From NCBI RefSeq assembly GCF_000282375.1, contig NZ_AKJK01000018.1, positions 1 through 64,000 on the forward strand: a stretch of 64,000 bases of DNA, read 5' to 3'. This DNA is from Pseudomonas sp. GM50. GTDB lineage: Bacteria; Pseudomonadota; Gammaproteobacteria; Pseudomonadales; Pseudomonadaceae. The notes below the pieces were generated by a model. That model had not been told where the DNA came from and made no database searches. It was given only the letters and a program-made list of their open reading frames with translations. Shown one piece after another: positions 8,173-18,083 of the stretch. The position numbers and the translations under genes are program-made. The number at the start of each line of letters is the position of its first letter. The stretch's first letter is position 1.

Positions 8173-9039
8173 ATGAAACGGTTCCGCTACCTGTCGCTTG
8201 CAGCCCTCCTCCCCAGCCTTTCCTCCCACGCGCTCGAGGTGGATCCTGGCGATTACGAGCCACTCCCCGTGGGAGCGACCATCGGCGTCGTCTACTACCA
8301 GCACGCCACCACAGACAAAGCCTATTCCAACGGGCACAAGACCAGTTCCGATTTCAACCTGACTTCCGATGTCGGCATTCTGCGTCTGCTGCACGTCTAC
8401 CAGTTGAGCGAGCGACTAACCATCGAGCCGCAATTCCTGTTGCCCTTCGGTCATGTCTCAGGCGGTGGTGACGCGTCTGGTCTAGGCGACGCCAGCGGCA
8501 TCGGCGACCTCATTCTTACAGCGCCGCTCAAGTACCGTCTCAACGACGCCAACGACACCCTCGGTGCGACCGCTTACTTGTACGTGCCGACTGGCAACTA
8601 TGACAAAGACGACGCGCTCAACCTTGGCGAGAACCGTTGGAAGTTTGATCTCCAGGCCGCTTACGTCAAGCACTTCACGGAGAAGTGGGCCATCGACCTC
8701 GTCGGTGACGCCATCTGGTACGGAGACAACAACGACTTCGGCGCCAGCTCAGCCCGCCGGGAGCAGGACGTTTCCTACGGTGCCCAGTTAATGGGCCGCT
8801 ACATGCCCGACGAGACCTCTGCGCTGGCTATCGGCTTCGGCCACAGTTGGGGCGGGGAAAACCAGATCGACGGTGTCAACCAGGACGACAGGATGGAAAC
8901 CACCAACGTCCGCTTCACGGCCAGAAAGTTTTTTACCGCCAAGGACCAACTCCAAGTGCAACTTGGACGCGACCTTGCGGTGGAGAACGGCCCCAAAGAG
9001 AACTTTCGCATGAACCTGCGCTACGTCAGGGTCTTTTAG
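8173..9039 (+). CDS. SphA/MetA-family outer-membrane transporter
   Basis: 288 residues with a Sec signal peptide (MKRFRYLSLAALLPSLSSHA, cleavage near residue 20). The mature part is alternating amphipathic beta-strands with GIGDLILTAPLKYRL and AYLYVPTGNYD, typical of the phenol meta-pathway/SphA family (DUF of the MetA type). It ends in RYVRVF with the terminal Phe that BAM uses. Members are often found next to catabolic genes for hydrophobic aromatics and are thought to form uptake channels. Its place straight after oxd suggests entry of aldoximes or nitriles across the outer membrane. Confidence 0.85.
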   Translation: MKRFRYLSLAALLPSLSSHALEVDPGDYEPLPVGATIGVVYYQHATTDKAYSNGHKTSSDFNLTSDVGILRLLHVYQLSERLTIEPQFLLPFGHVSGGGDASGLGDASGIGDLILTAPLKYRLNDANDTLGATAYLYVPTGNYDKDDALNLGENRWKFDLQAAYVKHFTEKWAIDLVGDAIWYGDNNDFGASSARREQDVSYGAQLMGRYMPDETSALAIGFGHSWGGENQIDGVNQDDRMETTNVRFTARKFFTAKDQLQVQLGRDLAVENGPKENFRMNLRYVRVF

Positions 9040-9199
9040 ACCCGCCCGTCTCTACCACCCGTTGTCCTTATCAACCAAACGTGTGCCCAACGACGAAGTC
9101 AACCTGGCTCCATCGCACGACTTCGCATCCCGTATCAATCGGGCCAACGCGACAGTTGGCTAATGAGATGCCTCTAACCTGACACGGAGTAACCAGACA

Positions 9200-9724
9200 A
9201 TGACCGACCAGCAACCCACCATGGAACAACAACTGTCCCTCTATACCCGTCTTGGCGGCTATGACGCTATTTATCAGTTCGCAGGTGCAGTTCTGAGAAA
9301 AACAATGGGGCACCCCGCCATCGGGCACATCTGGGCCCATATGTCGGAATCGACGTTCCAGAAGGAACACATCAATTTTGTCGATTTCCTTTCCGAGCAC
9401 TGGGGTGGAAGCGCCAAATACAGGGGTAGAGACATGGTCACCGCGCATCGCGGGATGGGTCTGACCGAGGTGCACTGGCAAGCGGTGCTCGATTGTCTGG
9501 AGGCGTGCTACGACGACTACGGTCTGGCCCCGGATCTGCGCAAGGAGGTCAATGACTTCCTCATCAAGTTCAAGCCGGCGGTGATTGGGAGCCCCTCTTA
9601 TCGGGACGTCGTACTCGCGCACCCGGAAATGGACCCAGCCAAAGGAATGAAGAGCGTTGGGGTTTTCTGGCCGAAACCCGGGAAGTCATCTCAGAAACCG
9701 ACCACGCCTGAATCCGAGAACTGA
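9200..9724 (+). CDS. Group I-like truncated haemoglobin in the aldoxime/nitrile locus
   Basis: 174 residues. Residues 13-130 follow the 2-on-2 globin pattern: YTRLGGYDAIYQF (helices A-B), then FVDFLSEHWGGSAKYRGRDMVTAHRGMGL with proximal haem ligand His83 at F8, then VHWQAVLDCLEACYDDYGL (G-H). By-eye alignment puts Leu32 at the usual Tyr B10 place and Trp45 at CD1, normally Phe, so the distal pocket is unlike NO-dioxygenase globins. A 40-residue Pro/Lys/Ser tail follows. It lies between the SphA-type gene and the amidase. It might supply electrons to, or guard, the ferrous haem of Oxd, but that is a guess. Confidence 0.85.
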   Translation: MTDQQPTMEQQLSLYTRLGGYDAIYQFAGAVLRKTMGHPAIGHIWAHMSESTFQKEHINFVDFLSEHWGGSAKYRGRDMVTAHRGMGLTEVHWQAVLDCLEACYDDYGLAPDLRKEVNDFLIKFKPAVIGSPSYRDVVLAHPEMDPAKGMKSVGVFWPKPGKSSQKPTTPESEN

Positions 9725-10026
9725 CACGCTCGTCACCAACCTGAGCCACACCCATGGAGGCGTATCCATGGGGTGCCCTCCATGCTGCCGAGAGCTTGCT
9801 CTGGCAGCCGACGGCTACCGTGGCGTGGCTATAAACGGGCCCCCGAGTCCCGCTCAACCAAGCGAATGTCCTCCTCAACCAAGCACCGCTCAATCTGCGG
9901 AGATAGCTTGATACCAGCCCCGGCCGCGACGTCGCCAATAGTGCACATCGTGCCCGGGCATCGCCGAGATGACGTTTGAACAAACATTGCCAACCTTACG
10001 GGTTGGCACAGGAAACAGGACACCCT
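9725..10026. other. 302-bp gap between globin and amidase
   Basis: No supported gene on either strand. It ends with a hairpin (9989-10007) directly before the amidase ribosome site. The short reading frames here show no family resemblance. The length, against 60-140 bp elsewhere in the run, leaves room for a second promoter for the amidase/nitrile hydratase part. Confidence 0.5.
9989..10007 (+). promoter_or_regulatory. Hairpin just upstream of the amidase ribosome-binding site
   Basis: GCCAACC-TTACG-GGTTGGC is a perfect 7-bp stem with a 5-base loop, ending six bases before the GGAAACAGGA that serves the amidase ATG. Position suggests an mRNA stabiliser or translation-control element; no function is shown. 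Confidence 0.45.
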
Positions 10027-11541
10027 ATGGCCATCATTCGCCCGACTCTCGAACAAGTGCAGGATCTCGCCAACCGTCTGCACATACAGCTGACCCCCGA
10101 GCAAGCCAGCGAATACCTGGCGCTTATGCAATCCAGTTTTGATGCCTACGATCTAGTCGATGAGTTGCCAGACTTCATCCCTCCAGTGCGCTACGAGCGC
10201 AGTGCAGGTTACCGCCCTTCAAGTACGGATAATCCGCTGAATGCGTGGTACTACAGAACGGAGGTGATGGGCGCCAGTTCGGGCAAGCTTGCCGGCAAGA
10301 CGGTTGCGCTCAAAGACAATATCTCTCTGGCCGGTGTCCCGATGATGAACGGTGCCGCACCACTGGAGGGTTTCGTACCGTCGTTTGATGCCACCGTGGT
10401 GATGCGTCTGCTCGACGCTGGCGCAACCATCCTCGGCAAAGCCACATGTGAACATTACTGCCTCTCCGGCGGTAGCCATACCTCAGACCCAGCTCCCGTG
10501 CACAACCCTTTTCGCCATGGTTTCACGACCGGCGGCTCGTCTTCCGGCAGCGCGGCGCTTGTGGCGTCGGGCGAGGTCGACCTGGCTGTCGGTGGAGACC
10601 AGGGCGGCTCCATCCGCATTCCGGCAGCATGGTGCGGCATTTACGGAATGAAGCCCACCTTCGGTCTGGTACCCTATACCGGCGTCATGGCGATCGAGTC
10701 CACTTTCGACCATGTCGGCCCCCTGACGAGCAACGTACGCGATAACGCCCTCATGCTCGAAGTGATGGCCGGAGCCGACGGGCTCGACCCTCGCCAGACC
10801 GCTCCCGAGGTCGACACCTATAGCGATTACTTGGAACGAGGCGTGATCGGACTCAGGATCGGGGTTCTCCAGGAAGGCTTCCAACTCGCTAACCAGGATC
10901 CACGTATTGCAGAAAAGGTGCGCAGCGCTATCGCCCGGCTCGAGGCGTTGGGCGCGCGGGTCGAGGAGGTCTCGGTTCCCGAACACACCCTGGCGGGATC
11001 GTTGTGGAGCCCTATCGGCTGTGAAGGCCTGACCATGCAAATGATGCATGGCAACGGAGCGGGTTTTAACTGGAAGGGGCTTTACGACGTGGGCCTGCTG
11101 GACAAACAGGCCGGTTGGCGCGATCAGGCGAACGCATTGTCCCCGTCACTCAAGCTTTGCATGTTCGTGGGTCAGTTCGGTCTGGAGCGCTACAACGGTC
11201 GCTACTACGCCAAGGCCCAGAACATTGCGCGCTTTGCCCGAGCTGCCTATGACAAGGCGTTGAACACCTATGACCTGCTCGTCATGCCGACCGTGCCAAT
11301 CACCGCCCAGCCGCTCCCTGAACCGGGTTCTTCAATCACCGAGACCGTCACTCGTGCGTTGGAGATGTTAGGCAACACCGCCGCTCAGGACATTACCGGG
11401 CACCCCGCCATGTCGATCCCTTGTGGTCTGGTGGACGGACTGCCCGTGGGGCTGATGTTTGTCGGAAGACATTATGCGGAAGGCACCCTCTATCAAGCTG
11501 CAGCTGCATTCGAGGCCTCTGTCGATTGGCGGACGTTGTAA
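10027..11541 (+). CDS. Amidase (amidase-signature family) paired with nitrile hydratase
   Basis: 504 residues from ATG 10027 (GGAAACAGGA upstream); an in-frame ATG 51 bp earlier lacks a ribosome site. The Ser-cisSer-Lys triad of the amidase-signature family is plain: Lys96 in TVALKDN, Ser171 in GGSSSGS and Ser195 in [11 protein letters not shown]. These positions are the same as those reported for the Rhodococcus nitrile-locus amidase. The N-terminal helical extension ([20 protein letters not shown]) is also shared with that group. It hydrolyses the amide made by nitrile hydratase to the carboxylic acid and ammonia in the cytoplasm. It lies 76 bp before the alpha subunit. Confidence 0.95.
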   Translation: MAIIRPTLEQVQDLANRLHIQLTPEQASEYLALMQSSFDAYDLVDELPDFIPPVRYERSAGYRPSSTDNPLNAWYYRTEVMGASSGKLAGKTVALKDNISLAGVPMMNGAAPLEGFVPSFDATVVMRLLDAGATILGKATCEHYCLSGGSHTSDPAPVHNPFRHGFTTGGSSSGSAALVASGEVDLAVGGDQGGSIRIPAAWCGIYGMKPTFGLVPYTGVMAIESTFDHVGPLTSNVRDNALMLEVMAGADGLDPRQTAPEVDTYSDYLERGVIGLRIGVLQEGFQLANQDPRIAEKVRSAIARLEALGARVEEVSVPEHTLAGSLWSPIGCEGLTMQMMHGNGAGFNWKGLYDVGLLDKQAGWRDQANALSPSLKLCMFVGQFGLERYNGRYYAKAQNIARFARAAYDKALNTYDLLVMPTVPITAQPLPEPGSSITETVTRALEMLGNTAAQDITGHPAMSIPCGLVDGLPVGLMFVGRHYAEGTLYQAAAAFEASVDWRTL

Positions 11542-11617
11542 ACCTGCACATCGCATTGGCGAGCAAACACCGGCAAGTCGCACTGAAAGTGAGTATCAAC
11601 TTCAGAGGAGCCAATAC

Positions 11618-12250
11618 ATGAGCCATACGCACGAACATCATCACGATCACGATCACACCGAGCCCCCCGAGGCCATCGCCTTGCGTGTCAAGGCGCTCGA
11701 GTCCCTGTTGATAGAAAAGGGTTTGGTCGACCCAACCGCCATGGATGCTCTGGTGGACACTTACCAGCACAAGGTCGGCCCGCGCAACGGCGCTCAGGTG
11801 GTCGCCAAGGCCTGGTTCGATCCCGATTACAAACATCGGCTGCTGGAAGATGCCACTGCGGCCATTGCCGAACTGGGTTTTTCCGGCGTGCAGGGCGAAG
11901 ACATGGTGGTAGTGGAGAACACCGCGACCGTGCACAACGTGACGGTCTGTACGCTGTGCTCCTGCTACCCCTGGCCGACCCTGGGCCTGCCCCCAGCCTG
12001 GTACAAATCCGCGCCCTATCGCTCACGGATAGTCATCGATCCGCGCAGCGTGCTGGCCGAATTCGGTTTGCTTATTCCCAATGACAAGGAAGTTCGCGTC
12101 TGGGACAGCAGTGCTGAGTTGCGCTACCTGGTACTGCCGGAACGTCCGGCGGGCACTGACGGCTGGAGCGAGGAACGCCTGGTCGAGCTCGTGACGCGTG
12201 ACGCCATGATCGGCACCGGCCTGCCCAAGACGCCGGGCGACGAAGCCTGA
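11618..12250 (+). CDS. nthA: Nitrile hydratase alpha subunit, cobalt type
   Basis: 210 residues from ATG 11618 (AGAGGAG upstream); the frame is open further upstream but that part overlaps the amidase. The metal site reads VCTLCSC with Cys111, Cys114 and Cys116. Thr at 112 marks cobalt-type enzymes, while iron-type enzymes have Ser (VCSLCSC). The two later Cys are normally oxidised to sulfinic and sulfenic acids. [15 protein letters not shown] follows as in Pseudomonas putida-type enzymes. The N-terminus [13 protein letters not shown] has seven His in 13 residues, a likely metal-handling tail. It hydrates nitriles to amides as an alpha-beta oligomer and sits 19 bp before the beta subunit. Confidence 0.97.
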   Translation: MSHTHEHHHDHDHTEPPEAIALRVKALESLLIEKGLVDPTAMDALVDTYQHKVGPRNGAQVVAKAWFDPDYKHRLLEDATAAIAELGFSGVQGEDMVVVENTATVHNVTVCTLCSCYPWPTLGLPPAWYKSAPYRSRIVIDPRSVLAEFGLLIPNDKEVRVWDSSAELRYLVLPERPAGTDGWSEERLVELVTRDAMIGTGLPKTPGDEA

Positions 12251-12269
12251 ACCCGAGAAGGAGAAAACC

Positions 12270-12923
12270 ATGAACGGTGTACACGACTTAGGCGGTATGC
12301 ACGGTTTCGGCCCAGTGCTCACCGAAGAAAATGAACCGGTCTTCCATCACGACTGGGAACGCAGGATCTTTCCGCTGTTCGCCTCGCTCTTCGTCGGCGG
12401 ACACTTCAATGTCGACGAGTTCCGACACTCCATTGAACGCATGGAACCGGCTGAATACTTGCAGTCGAGTTACTACGAACACTGGCTTCACGCCTTCGAG
12501 ACCCTGCTGCTGGAAAAAGGCGTGATCAGCACTGCCGAACTGCAGGGCACGGTCAAACCGACCTCACCGGCACAGCCCCCAACGGTGCTAACACCGGACA
12601 TCGTCGAGGCGGTGATCCTCGGAGGCGCCTCTTCCCGGGCAAAGGAACCTGTCTGCGGCCGCTTCCGGGTCGGTGACCGGGTACGGACGAAAAACCTCAA
12701 CCTAACCACCCACACCCGACTGCCGCGCTACGCGCGCGGCAAGGTCGGGACCATCGAGATTGCACACGGCGCGTTTGCCACCCCAGACACGATGGCCCAC
12801 GGTCTGGGCGAACAACCCCAACAGGTCTATGCCGTTCGCTTCAGTGCGACAGAACTGTGGGGAGTGGCGCGACCGGACAGTGTTTGCATTGATCTGTGGG
12901 ACAACTATCTGGAGGCCGTATGA
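12270..12923 (+). CDS. nthB: Nitrile hydratase beta subunit
   Basis: 217 residues, usual length. It starts with MNGVHDLGGMHGFGPV, the conserved family opening. Arg52 (FRHSIERM) is the residue that hydrogen-bonds the oxidised alpha cysteines, and HTRLPRYARGKVG (148-160) carries the second conserved arginine group. The C-terminal SH3-like barrel (VCGRFRVGDRVR to VCIDLWDNYLE) is intact. GAGAAGGAG precedes the ATG. The stop overlaps the accessory-protein start by ATGA, so production of subunit and maturation factor is coupled. Confidence 0.96.
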   Translation: MNGVHDLGGMHGFGPVLTEENEPVFHHDWERRIFPLFASLFVGGHFNVDEFRHSIERMEPAEYLQSSYYEHWLHAFETLLLEKGVISTAELQGTVKPTSPAQPPTVLTPDIVEAVILGGASSRAKEPVCGRFRVGDRVRTKNLNLTTHTRLPRYARGKVGTIEIAHGAFATPDTMAHGLGEQPQQVYAVRFSATELWGVARPDSVCIDLWDNYLEAV

Positions 12924-13360
12924 ACGCAAGCATGCCTCACATCCCCCCCATAGCCGGTCTGTCTCTCGACAATGAAGGCCCGGTATTCGACAAACCTTGG
13001 CAGGCCCAGGCTTTTTCCTTGCTGCTACACCTGCACCAAATCGGTCTATTTCCCTGGAAGGACTGGGTGCAGGTATTCAGCGACGAGATCAAGGCTGCCC
13101 CGGCGCAACCCGGAGAAAGCCTCAACGACACTTACTACCGGCAGTGGATCACAGCGTTGGAAAGAATGGTCACCACACTCGGTTTAGCGGGTATGGAAGA
13201 CATTACCCGGCGCACCGAGGAATGGCAGCAAGCTTACTTGAATACCCCCCATGGACAACCGGTCACGCTGCTCAATGCGAGTTGCCCACCAGCCCATGGA
13301 AACGGGCACGAACACCTGCCGCGGCACGAGCCGGTGGCGATCAGCCGGGCCACAAGCTGA
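12920..13360 (+). CDS. Nitrile hydratase accessory/activator protein (P14K type)
   Basis: 146 residues from the ATG overlapping the beta stop. It matches the small activators of cobalt nitrile hydratases, which are distant relatives of the beta-subunit N-terminus: GPVFDKPWQAQAFSLLLHLHQIGLF, WKDWVQVFSDEI and GESLNDTYYRQWITALE (each visible in order from residue 20 to 90). The tail is His/Pro-rich (CPPAHGNGHEHLPRHE). Family members form a complex with alpha that is exchanged into the alpha-beta enzyme to load cobalt and oxidise the cysteines. Gene order alpha-beta-activator is as in P. putida. Confidence 0.92.
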   Translation: MNASMPHIPPIAGLSLDNEGPVFDKPWQAQAFSLLLHLHQIGLFPWKDWVQVFSDEIKAAPAQPGESLNDTYYRQWITALERMVTTLGLAGMEDITRRTEEWQQAYLNTPHGQPVTLLNASCPPAHGNGHEHLPRHEPVAISRATS

Positions 13361-13419
13361 GGCCGGAGTCGTCCTGTTTTTTACTTTCGAGGTCGCGTAG
13401 CGGCCAAGGAGCAATCGTC

Positions 13420-14097
13420 ATGCACATCGAACCTAACCTGGTGGAAGCTGGAAAACTCTGGCTGAGCTATGTCACTGCCGCAGGTGCCGGCGCCTACACC
13501 CTCAAACTCGCGGCCCAAGCCATGGGCGAGCGTGGTGTCTTCTCGCTGCTGGCTCGCACTGTCACTGCCACGGCCCTGGTATTCAGCTTCTTCGAGCTGC
13601 TACCGCACCACCCAGTCGGCGTATCCGAGGTCCATCTCATCCTGGGGTCAACGCTGTTTCTGCTGCTCGGCGCCGCACCTGCGGCAGCGGGTCTCGCCCT
13701 GGGACTGCTAATCCAGAGTCTGTTCTTCGCTCCATTCGACCTGCCGCAATACGGCATGAACGTCACCACCCTTCTGGTACCGCTGTTCGCAGTCGCCGCC
13801 CTGGCGAAACGCATCATCGCGCCAGACACGCCGTATGTGGAACTGAGCTACAGACAAGCTCTGGGGCTGTCGACTGCCTTCCAGGCGGGCATTGTCGCCT
13901 GGGTTGCCTTCTGGGCGTTCTACGGGCAAGGCTTCACAGCCGAAAACGCCATGTCAATTCTGACCTTCGGCAGTGCCTACATGACCGTCGTCACCCTCGA
14001 ACCGCTGTTGGACCTGGCCGTGCTGGCCGGTGCCAAGGCAACACATCGCCTGCGTGGTAGCACGCTGCTCGAGCGCCGTCTGTACCAGTCCGCCTGA
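13420..14097 (+). CDS. cbiM: CbiM-like cobalt permease (ECF-type S component)
   Basis: 225 residues from ATG 13420 (AAGGAG six to eight bases upstream). It begins Met-His-Ile, and in the CbiM/NikM family the N-terminal Met1-His2 binds the metal. About six hydrophobic helices follow, with VSEVHLILGSTLFLLLG and FFAPFDLPQYGMNVTTLL, both hallmarks of CbiM. No CbiN, CbiQ or CbiO partner lies in the window, so it would work alone or borrow an energising module from elsewhere. Its place 60 bp after the cobalt nitrile hydratase activator argues for cobalt supply, replacing the unrelated NhlF permease of Rhodococcus loci. Confidence 0.88.
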   Translation: MHIEPNLVEAGKLWLSYVTAAGAGAYTLKLAAQAMGERGVFSLLARTVTATALVFSFFELLPHHPVGVSEVHLILGSTLFLLLGAAPAAAGLALGLLIQSLFFAPFDLPQYGMNVTTLLVPLFAVAALAKRIIAPDTPYVELSYRQALGLSTAFQAGIVAWVAFWAFYGQGFTAENAMSILTFGSAYMTVVTLEPLLDLAVLAGAKATHRLRGSTLLERRLYQSA

Positions 14098-14618
14098 GTC
14101 GACAAACTCCAGTCCAGGTCAGACTGTCCCCGGGTATTCGAAGACCGTAATGCTCGGGGGCATCAAGAGCAAGAACCGCCCCGAAACCTCGTGAGCAAAC
14201 CAGAGGTGTTTGATGTTTTTCAGAAATAACACCCGCCGCAGTGGCGGTCTGAGGACGCACCGGTACATGCCCTATATCAACATTTGAGCTGATACTTTCG
14301 AATGCAGCTGCAAGAAGCGACGAAGCAGCGCCATAGGTGACTTTCGCGCCGGTGCATCAGTGCGCAATTACAAACCCGATCACCGGATAAAAGGATAGTG
14401 ACGTCGTCTCTCGCTCTGAGTGACTCGCCTGATAAAGCTTCAACAATGTTCGATCGACGATGGCGCTGAACGCCACAACGTTCAGCGCCCTCTGACTCGC
14501 TCACTTCCTCTCGCGGTTCACCACTCCCTTCTGTTTGAGAAGAAGCGTTGGATTGCCCTCGCTATCCGCAGTTGTTGAAGCAGATCCGGGCTGATCGTCA
14601 GCACTGCCATTTCAGGAT
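14098..14618. other. Intergenic region between convergent nitrile and fructose loci
   Basis: About 520 bp between the convergent cobalt permease and LamB-like porin. A strong hairpin lies at 14462-14489. The short reading frames on the minus strand have no family resemblance or ribosome site, and no convincing gene is seen. Confidence 0.55.
14462..14489. terminator. Hairpin between convergent genes
   Basis: GGCGCTGAACG-CCACAA-CGTTCAGCGCC is a perfect 11-bp stem with a 6-base loop. It lies between two convergent transcripts. There is no T-run on either side, so it may act as a transcript-end barrier rather than a classical intrinsic terminator. Confidence 0.5.
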
Positions 14619-15845
<1,227 letters not shown>

Positions 15846-16084
15846 TCATAACACCTTTTGTTTGTTATATTTATTGGACAAGGCCGATAACACGAACAGC
15901 ACGCTTTTGATTCGGATACGCGACTAACTCCACGCACCGGTTTCCGACAGGAAAATACCAAGTTAAATCGAATAAAAAAGGCACTGCATTACCTGAACCA
16001 AAAGCATACGAAAAATCCAGGCAGTGCAAAGTGGCCACGACGAGCTAACGATAAGGCATTAGTCCCGTCCGATCTTATGAGGCT

Positions 16085-17749
16085 CTACCCCCGATGACGT
16101 CCTCGGAAGAAATCTATAAGACCCTGCGTCGAGGAATCATCAGCCGGTTGCGCGTCATATCGAGTCAGGAGGCTATGGACGTTGTTACTTAGCTCCTTGC
16201 CCAGCTCCACGCCCCATTGATCAAACGAATTGACTCCCCAAATTACGCCTTGGACAAAGACCTTGTGCTCGTAAAGGGCGATCAGCGCACCAAGGCTATG
16301 TGGATTGATGATCTCAAGAGCAACTGTATTGCTTGGCCGGTTACCGGGGATCACTTTATGCGGTGCCAGTCGTTCAATCTCACTGGATGAATGGCCTTTG
16401 GCTTTTAGCTCTGCCTCAGCTTCACTGCGGGTTTTGCCCCACATCAGCGCTTGGCTTTGAGACAAGCAATTGGCATACAGCCATTCCTGATGATCAGCCA
16501 CTGGATTGTGGCTGACCACAGGCACAATGAAGTCAGCTGGAATCAGAGGCGTTCCCTGATGCAGCAACTGGTGGTAAGCGTGCTGTCCGTTACACCCCAC
16601 GCCGCCCCAGATTACCGGGCCCGTGGTGCAAGACACTGACGTGCCGTCATGACGAACACTTTTGCCATTTGACTCCATGTCCATCTGCTGCAGATGCTTA
16701 ACGAAGTTGCGCAGGTAATGGTCATAGGGCAAGAAAGCATAGCTTTGCGCACCCCAAAAATTGTGATACCAAACGCCGAGTACCGCTAAAAGAACAGGAA
16801 GGTTCTGTTCCAATGGTTCGTTCAGGAAATGCTGATCCATCGCGTACGCGCCGGATAGCAGTTCCTTGAAGTTAGCGATGCCAATGGCCAGCGCAATCGG
16901 CAGGCCAATTGCAGACCATAGTGAGTAACGGCCACCGACCCAGTCCCACATAGGAAATATGTTTGCTTCACGAATGCCGAAATCCAGCGCCGCTTGGCGA
17001 TTACTTGTCACAGCAATGAAATGGCGATATAGCTTCTCCTCCGTCCCGCCCTTAGCCAAGTACCAGCTACGAGAAGCTTGTGCATTCTTCAAGGTTTCAA
17101 GAGTACCGAAGGTTTTGCTGGAGATGATGAACAGCGTTGTTTCTACGTTCAGTCCGGCTGTAACCTCTCGGAATTCACTGCCGTCGATGTTAGCTAGATA
17201 ATGGCACCGCACTCCATGCCGAGCAAAAGGCGCCAGCGCCTCAGAGACAAGCTCCGGGCCCAGAAATGAGCCACCAATACCAATGTTTACGACATCGGTG
17301 ATGACCTTGTCGTTGTAACCACGCCACAGATGGTTATGGATACGACTCACCACGTCAGTCATTTGCGCCAGGGCGCCATGCACATCGCGCATCAAGTTGC
17401 GACCATCGACCATCAAAGCGTCACCCACTGGTCGCCGCAGCGCGGTATGCAGCACAGGACGCCCCTCGGAGCAGTTGATTTTCTCTCCACTGAACATGGC
17501 ATGCGCTGCCTGTTCCACGCCTGCCTCGCGAGCAAGGTTTACAAGCAATGAACGCGTTTCGTGAGTGATCAGGTTTTTGGAGTAATCCAAAAAAAGCCCG
17601 CAGCCCGCCAAGGAAAACTCTTGAAAGCGTTTACTGTCATCTCGAAAGGCATCGCGCATACTAAAATTTTTCATGCTCTCCCGATGGTCGAGCAGATTGC
17701 GCCATGCCGGCAGTGCAGTCACATCATTCGTTTTGTTGTAGTTATTCAT
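16085..17749 (-). CDS. pgi: Glucose-6-phosphate isomerase
   Basis: 554 residues from ATG 17749, exactly the usual length for this enzyme; a longer frame adds 21 residues without family support, and GAAGG lies about eight bases before the chosen ATG. Seen: [15 protein letters not shown] and [14 protein letters not shown] (phosphate-binding loops), [19 protein letters not shown] (family signature), and [16 protein letters not shown]. It interconverts fructose 6-phosphate and glucose 6-phosphate in the cytoplasm. In pseudomonads, which lack 6-phosphofructokinase, it feeds fructose into the Entner-Doudoroff route. Being beside a fructose-type importer it is probably a dedicated extra copy, but the rest of the genome is not visible. 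Confidence 0.96.
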   Translation of the reverse strand: MNNYNKTNDVTALPAWRNLLDHRESMKNFSMRDAFRDDSKRFQEFSLAGCGLFLDYSKNLITHETRSLLVNLAREAGVEQAAHAMFSGEKINCSEGRPVLHTALRRPVGDALMVDGRNLMRDVHGALAQMTDVVSRIHNHLWRGYNDKVITDVVNIGIGGSFLGPELVSEALAPFARHGVRCHYLANIDGSEFREVTAGLNVETTLFIISSKTFGTLETLKNAQASRSWYLAKGGTEEKLYRHFIAVTSNRQAALDFGIREANIFPMWDWVGGRYSLWSAIGLPIALAIGIANFKELLSGAYAMDQHFLNEPLEQNLPVLLAVLGVWYHNFWGAQSYAFLPYDHYLRNFVKHLQQMDMESNGKSVRHDGTSVSCTTGPVIWGGVGCNGQHAYHQLLHQGTPLIPADFIVPVVSHNPVADHQEWLYANCLSQSQALMWGKTRSEAEAELKAKGHSSSEIERLAPHKVIPGNRPSNTVALEIINPHSLGALIALYEHKVFVQGVIWGVNSFDQWGVELGKELSNNVHSLLTRYDAQPADDSSTQGLIDFFRGRHRG

Positions 17750-18083
17750 GCTCAGCCCTTCTTCGCCAATACGGCTTGTGCCGTCTAAATCGACTCTTGT
17801 CTTGCCATTCAAATTTAAGCATTTCGTAATTCTGCGAACGCAGAAGCGCCATCACAGGAATAAGCTCTGCATTTTGCAGCTACAACCAATTACCTGAAGA
17901 AAAACAAAACCAAACGCGGGGCACTCAAGCAGAAAACACTGAAACATACATATACGTGCACGACAAATGGAAACCAGGTGCTAGTCGTTTGGTTTCAAAA
18001 TTATCCAGGCGGCGAGACGTGAACAAGAGTCAAGTAATTCACGTCTGCACCGCTAGATCCTCAGGACGAAATCCTGATTACAG
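17750..18083. other. Gap between LacI regulator and pgi
   Basis: About 335 bp, AT-richer than the genes. It has one inverted repeat, TTCTGCG-AA-CGCAGAA (17830-17845), about 80 bp upstream of the pgi start. No AAGCGCTT word of the kind in the 19.4-19.5 kb palindromes is present. The gap is long enough for a separate pgi promoter. Confidence 0.45.

Noticed and set aside
12997..13419. N-terminal extension of the CbiM-like gene through the accessory gene
   Set aside because: It overlaps the accessory gene in another frame. The ATG at 13420 has AAGGAG and gives the Met-His start that the family needs.
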